A stretch of 64,000 nt of DNA, taken from NCBI RefSeq assembly GCF_001050275.1, contig NZ_BBYA01000014.1, forward strand, positions 62,001-126,000, given 5' to 3'. The translations under genes were made by a program, and so were the position numbers. This DNA is from Leptolinea tardivitalis. Lineage in GTDB: Bacteria > Chloroflexota > Anaerolineae > Anaerolineales > Anaerolineaceae. The notes beneath the pieces are model-generated. The model did not search any database and had not been told where the DNA came from. It worked only from the letters and a program-made list of their open reading frames with translations. Below, in pieces: positions 61,241 to 64,000 of the stretch; position 1 is the stretch's first letter; the number at the start of each line of letters is the position of its first letter.

Positions 61241-61247
61241 AATTGGT

Positions 61248-61862
61248 ATGAGTTTATGGGCGATTATTCCGGTAAAGCCGTTTCGGCGCGGAAAAACGCG
61301 CCTTGCGGGCGTATTATCAGAAGATGAAAGAGAGATATTAAATCTTTCATTGCTGGGTCACACTCTTCAAGTGGTTAAACAGGTAAATGGAATTGAACAA
61401 ATACTTGTTGTAAGCAGTGATACAGCAGTATTGGCTCTTGCACGCGAGCAAGGAGCAAGAACTGTTATGGAAGATGGCAATCCAGGTTTAAATATGGCTC
61501 TTCATCGTGCTACGATGGTAGCGCAAATGTATTCTGCTCAAGGTGTATTGATTCTTCCCTCGGATTTGCCTCTTTTATCTAAAGAGGATGTCACAAGAAT
61601 AATCGACCTGTCTTTAGAACCACCGGTTGTTGTCATTGCTCCAGACCGACGAAATGAAGGTACAAATGCATTGCTAATTCGGCCTACCGGATTAATTTCA
61701 TATCAATTCGGCGACAATTCATTTTTTAAACATTGCAACCAGGCAGAGAAATATCATCTGCCATTGAAGATAGTATCCAGTGAAACATTAGGGCTTGATC
61801 TGGATTATCCGGAAGATTTGGAGATATTACAGCAGTACGAACAAAAGCAAGTTAATCTATAA
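61248..61862 (+). CDS. cofC: 2-phospho-L-lactate guanylyltransferase CofC
   Basis: A 204-residue nucleotidyltransferase that supplies the GDP-activated precursor for CofD. Motifs: AIIPVKPFRRGKTRLA, LVVSSD, ILPSDLPLLS, APDRRNEGTNALLIRP, GLDLDYPEDL. The archaeal- or FbiD-type substrate (phospholactate versus phosphoenolpyruvate) cannot be told. The FO synthase genes (cofG/cofH) are not in the window. Confidence 0.94.
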   Translation: MSLWAIIPVKPFRRGKTRLAGVLSEDEREILNLSLLGHTLQVVKQVNGIEQILVVSSDTAVLALAREQGARTVMEDGNPGLNMALHRATMVAQMYSAQGVLILPSDLPLLSKEDVTRIIDLSLEPPVVVIAPDRRNEGTNALLIRPTGLISYQFGDNSFFKHCNQAEKYHLPLKIVSSETLGLDLDYPEDLEILQQYEQKQVNL

Positions 61863-61885
61863 TTATAGTTGTATGACAACTATAA
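61863..61885. repeat. Perfect 10-bp palindrome between cofC and the F420 oxidoreductase
   Basis: TTATAGTTGT (61863-61872) and ACAACTATAA (61876-61885) around ATG. It starts at the base after the cofC stop. There is no T-run, so an operator or mRNA-processing hairpin is as likely as a terminator. Confidence 0.5.
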
Positions 61886-61900
61886 AACCCTGGAGGAATT

Positions 61901-62899
61901 ATGGCTGATCGAGTTGCGCTTTACTTGCAGGATGCCCACAATCTTAGGGATGGTCTTGATTATGTTCGGTATGCCGAAAAACGGGGATTCGAGGCTGTTT
62001 GGCAGGCTGAAAGCCGGTTGGTAAGAGATGCGATCGTTCCCATGGCTGCTTATGCAGCCGTGACAGAAAAAATAAAAGTGGGATCTGGTGTTATCAATAA
62101 TTGGACACGTAATATCGGATTATTGGCAGCCACATTTCTAACTCTGGATGATCTGGCTCCGGATAGGATCATTTGTGGCATTGGTGCCTGGTGGGACCCG
62201 TTGGCAAAAAATGTTGGTATTGATAGAAGAAAACCATTATTGGCCATGAAGGAAACCGTTACAGTAATGAAACGGTTATTGAACATGGAAAAAGTGACAT
62301 TTCATGGAGAATTCATTCATGTTGATGGTATTGAATTAGACGTGGTCCATGGACGCCGTGAACCTCGCAATGTGCCCATTATGATCGGTGCAACAGGCGA
62401 TCAAATGATGGAAATGACGGGTGAAATTGCAGATGGCGTAGTGCTGAATTATTGTGTTGCCCCAAAATACAATGAAAAAGCCATGTCACTCCTACAGTCC
62501 GGATTGAAAAAAGTAAATAAAACATTTGAAAACCTTGACCGACCCCAATTGATTGTTTGCTCTGTTGATTTAGATCATGACAAAGCTATTGATACCACTC
62601 GCGGTTTGTTGACCCAATATCTGGCTCAACAGCCGCATATTGCAAAGGCATCGGGAGTATCTGAAGATATTGTAAGAGAGATTCAATCGATACTTGGATG
62701 GCCGGCGACAAAAGAGCAGATCGATAGGGCAAAACACCTGGTACCTGAACAATTAATCCTGGACATCACAGCTTCCGGAACGCCAGATGAAGCCAGGAAA
62801 AAAGTAGAAGAATATCGGAAGTATGGTTGCACTTGCCCGATTTTGTATCCTGTTGGTGGTGATGTCAAATTGTTAATTGATACATTTGCCCAACAATAA
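61901..62899 (+). CDS. LLM-class F420-dependent oxidoreductase
   Basis: A 332-residue luciferase-like TIM-barrel oxidoreductase resembling methylenetetrahydromethanopterin reductase (Mer). Features: [73 protein letters not shown]. The position after cof genes supports F420 rather than FMN as cofactor. TGGAGG precedes the ATG. Its substrate is unknown. Confidence 0.88.
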   Translation: MADRVALYLQDAHNLRDGLDYVRYAEKRGFEAVWQAESRLVRDAIVPMAAYAAVTEKIKVGSGVINNWTRNIGLLAATFLTLDDLAPDRIICGIGAWWDPLAKNVGIDRRKPLLAMKETVTVMKRLLNMEKVTFHGEFIHVDGIELDVVHGRREPRNVPIMIGATGDQMMEMTGEIADGVVLNYCVAPKYNEKAMSLLQSGLKKVNKTFENLDRPQLIVCSVDLDHDKAIDTTRGLLTQYLAQQPHIAKASGVSEDIVREIQSILGWPATKEQIDRAKHLVPEQLILDITASGTPDEARKKVEEYRKYGCTCPILYPVGGDVKLLIDTFAQQ

Positions 62900-62945
62900 G
62901 GACAATACGGAATTCAAAAACAGCTTTTTTAGATAGCGAGGCTTT

Positions 62946-63722
62946 ATGATTATTGAGTATCATCGGCCTGTAAATTTAGAACAGGCAAAAAAGCTTCTTA
63001 ATCGCGAAACACCGATGACAGTACCTCTTGGGGGAGGTACTGAACTAAGTAAATATACAGAAAAACCAATAGCTGTTGTTGATCTGCAATCTCTGGGATT
63101 AGACAAAATTACTACTGCAAAAAACATTTGCAAGATAGGCTCGATGACCCGATTACAAGATTTAGTAGAGAATAATGAAATTCCAGGTGGACTTTCAAAA
63201 GCTGCTCGAAGAGAAACCACGATTAATATTCGTCGAACGGCCACTATTGGAGGTCTATTAATGAAAGCGGATGGACTTTCACCATTGCTGGGATGTCTGT
63301 TGGCGTTAGATGTGAAAATTCATTGGGAACCCGGCGGTAAGACCATTTATCTGGGCGAATGGCTGGCTAAAGAAAGAAAAAAGAGTCCGGGAAAATTAAT
63401 CACAGAAATTGAGTTTACAACACCGGTCGAGGTTGAATATGACGATGTTGCGCGGTCACCTGAAGATCGCCCAATAGTTTATGTGATAGCGGCCAAGTGG
63501 GAAACCGGAGAAATCAGGGTAGTTTATGGCGGTTGCGGATATGCACCCGTTCTAGGTTCTGATGGATCGAAAAATATGATCAGTGATATTTTTAATCGAT
63601 ACACCTATGCTGCATCTATGGAACGAGCCGGATTTACCGAGTATCAACAATCTGCGATTAGAACACTGATTGACCGTATGGTTCCTCAAAAGGGAATCTT
63701 TGGTGGAAAGGGACTGTTATGA
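62946..63722 (+). CDS. FAD-binding subunit of a molybdenum hydroxylase (CoxM/XdhB type)
   Basis: A 258-residue FAD subunit of the xanthine-dehydrogenase family. VPLGGGTELSK binds the FAD pyrophosphate, and INIRRTATIGGLLMKADGLSPLLG is the second conserved region. It is slightly short of the usual 280-290 residues. It overlaps the next gene as ATGA. The large molybdopterin subunit would lie beyond the window. Confidence 0.9.
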   Translation: MIIEYHRPVNLEQAKKLLNRETPMTVPLGGGTELSKYTEKPIAVVDLQSLGLDKITTAKNICKIGSMTRLQDLVENNEIPGGLSKAARRETTINIRRTATIGGLLMKADGLSPLLGCLLALDVKIHWEPGGKTIYLGEWLAKERKKSPGKLITEIEFTTPVEVEYDDVARSPEDRPIVYVIAAKWETGEIRVVYGGCGYAPVLGSDGSKNMISDIFNRYTYAASMERAGFTEYQQSAIRTLIDRMVPQKGIFGGKGLL

Positions 63723-64000
63723 TCAGCCGTTTTTCCATCAATGGTATCCAAAAAGATTTTGAATATGAACCTGGAATTACATTACTACAATTGCTTAGAC
63801 GTGAAGGTTACTTCGGAGCAAAATACGGTGGTTGCTCAAATGGTGAATGCGGCGCCTGTGCCATTCTTTTGGATGGTGTCCCGGTTAATTCTTGCCGAAT
63901 TTTAGCTGCACAGGCGGTAGGACATCTCATTGAAACAATTGAAGGTATTGGGAAGCATCCGGAGCAAGGTTGGAAAAAGACAGAAGGTTTGCACCCCATA
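63719..64000 (+). CDS. [2Fe-2S] subunit of a molybdenum hydroxylase (CoxS/XdhC type), 3' truncated
   Basis: The first 94 codons are present. The plant-type [2Fe-2S] motif is GAKYGGCSNGECGACAIL (C-x4-C-x2-C) with the fourth Cys in VPVNSC. The second, helical [2Fe-2S] domain has just begun when the window ends. The ATG overlaps the FAD-subunit stop, so the two are translated together. Confidence 0.92.
   Translation, partial: MISRFSINGIQKDFEYEPGITLLQLLRREGYFGAKYGGCSNGECGACAILLDGVPVNSCRILAAQAVGHLIETIEGIGKHPEQGWKKTEGLHPI

Noticed and set aside
1-64000. CRISPR array, rRNA or prophage
   Set aside because: No regularly spaced repeats, no rRNA-like sequence and no phage structural or integrase genes were seen; the only mobile element is the IS3-family copy.

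Overview
The window reads as a contiguous piece of an anaerobic bacterial chromosome, most likely a member of the Chloroflexota (Anaerolineae-like). That assignment is an inference. It rests on the combination of NBR1-type Ig lipoproteins, coenzyme F420 biosynthesis in a bacterium, a SufR/SUF system, an NADH-linked [NiFe] hydrogenase, and a LysM/M23 peptidase and PgpH-type HD protein in Chloroflexota-like gene order. The DNA is moderately AT-rich. Genes are tightly packed, with many ATGA/GTGA overlaps, and no gene-free stretch exceeds about 300 bp.

Layout. 1-7.0 kb: tail of a beta-propeller protein, queG, three tandem NBR1-Ig lipoproteins, corA and a large multi-membrane-span protein. 7.0-15.5 kb: Fe-S cluster assembly (sufT-like and sufR on the minus strand, a degenerate GGDEF protein, then sufC-sufB-sufD-small SH3-like protein-sufS-sufU-Rieske ferredoxin on the plus strand). 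15.5-17.0 kb: PIG-L deacetylase and methyltransferase. 17.0-36.9 kb: a 20-kb, all-minus-strand [NiFe]-hydrogenase island. In transcription order it is DRTGG, CBS/HATPase, DRTGG, PHP, NuoE-like, HATPase, HndB-like, NuoF-like, a second NuoE-like, a second NuoF-like, NuoG/HoxU-like, small subunit, large subunit, maturation protease, a sulfatase-modifying-factor-like lipoprotein and hypA-B-F-C-D-E. 37.0-39.9 kb: hisS, tRNA-His and an IS3-family element that split their terminator. 40.0-44.4 kb: a kinase-like membrane protein lacking the DFG aspartate, an orphan class-I isoprenoid-synthase-like protein, a zinc-ribbon protein and a DUF4177-like protein. 44.4-48.7 kb: an uncharacterised two-gene pair, then M23/LysM peptidase, DUF192 protein and a CheY-like regulator. 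48.8-56.7 kb: a NarL-type regulator, then a housekeeping minus-strand operon (M20 peptidase, DUF1385, ComEA-like, YqeY, PgpH-like HD, YbeY, DgkA, endonuclease-IV-like). 56.8-64.0 kb: an SsnA-like amidohydrolase, F420:NADP oxidoreductase, cofE, a 2H phosphoesterase, cofD, cofC, an F420-type luciferase-like oxidoreductase, and the start of a molybdenum-hydroxylase operon (FAD subunit, then the [2Fe-2S] subunit cut by the window edge).

How it fits together. The hydrogenase island encodes catalytic subunits, electron-transfer subunits, the endopeptidase and all six Hyp factors, so it could build a soluble NAD(P)-linked, possibly electron-bifurcating, [NiFe] enzyme. The SUF operon would supply its many Fe-S clusters. 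The most unusual element is that the island carries two complete NuoE/NuoF diaphorase modules. In the second NuoF, two N-terminal cysteines are replaced exactly by serine, a third by valine, and the C-terminal ferredoxin domain is missing. The island also has the DRTGG/PHP/HATPase accessory genes usually associated with [FeFe] hydrogenases, but there is no [FeFe] catalytic subunit in the window.
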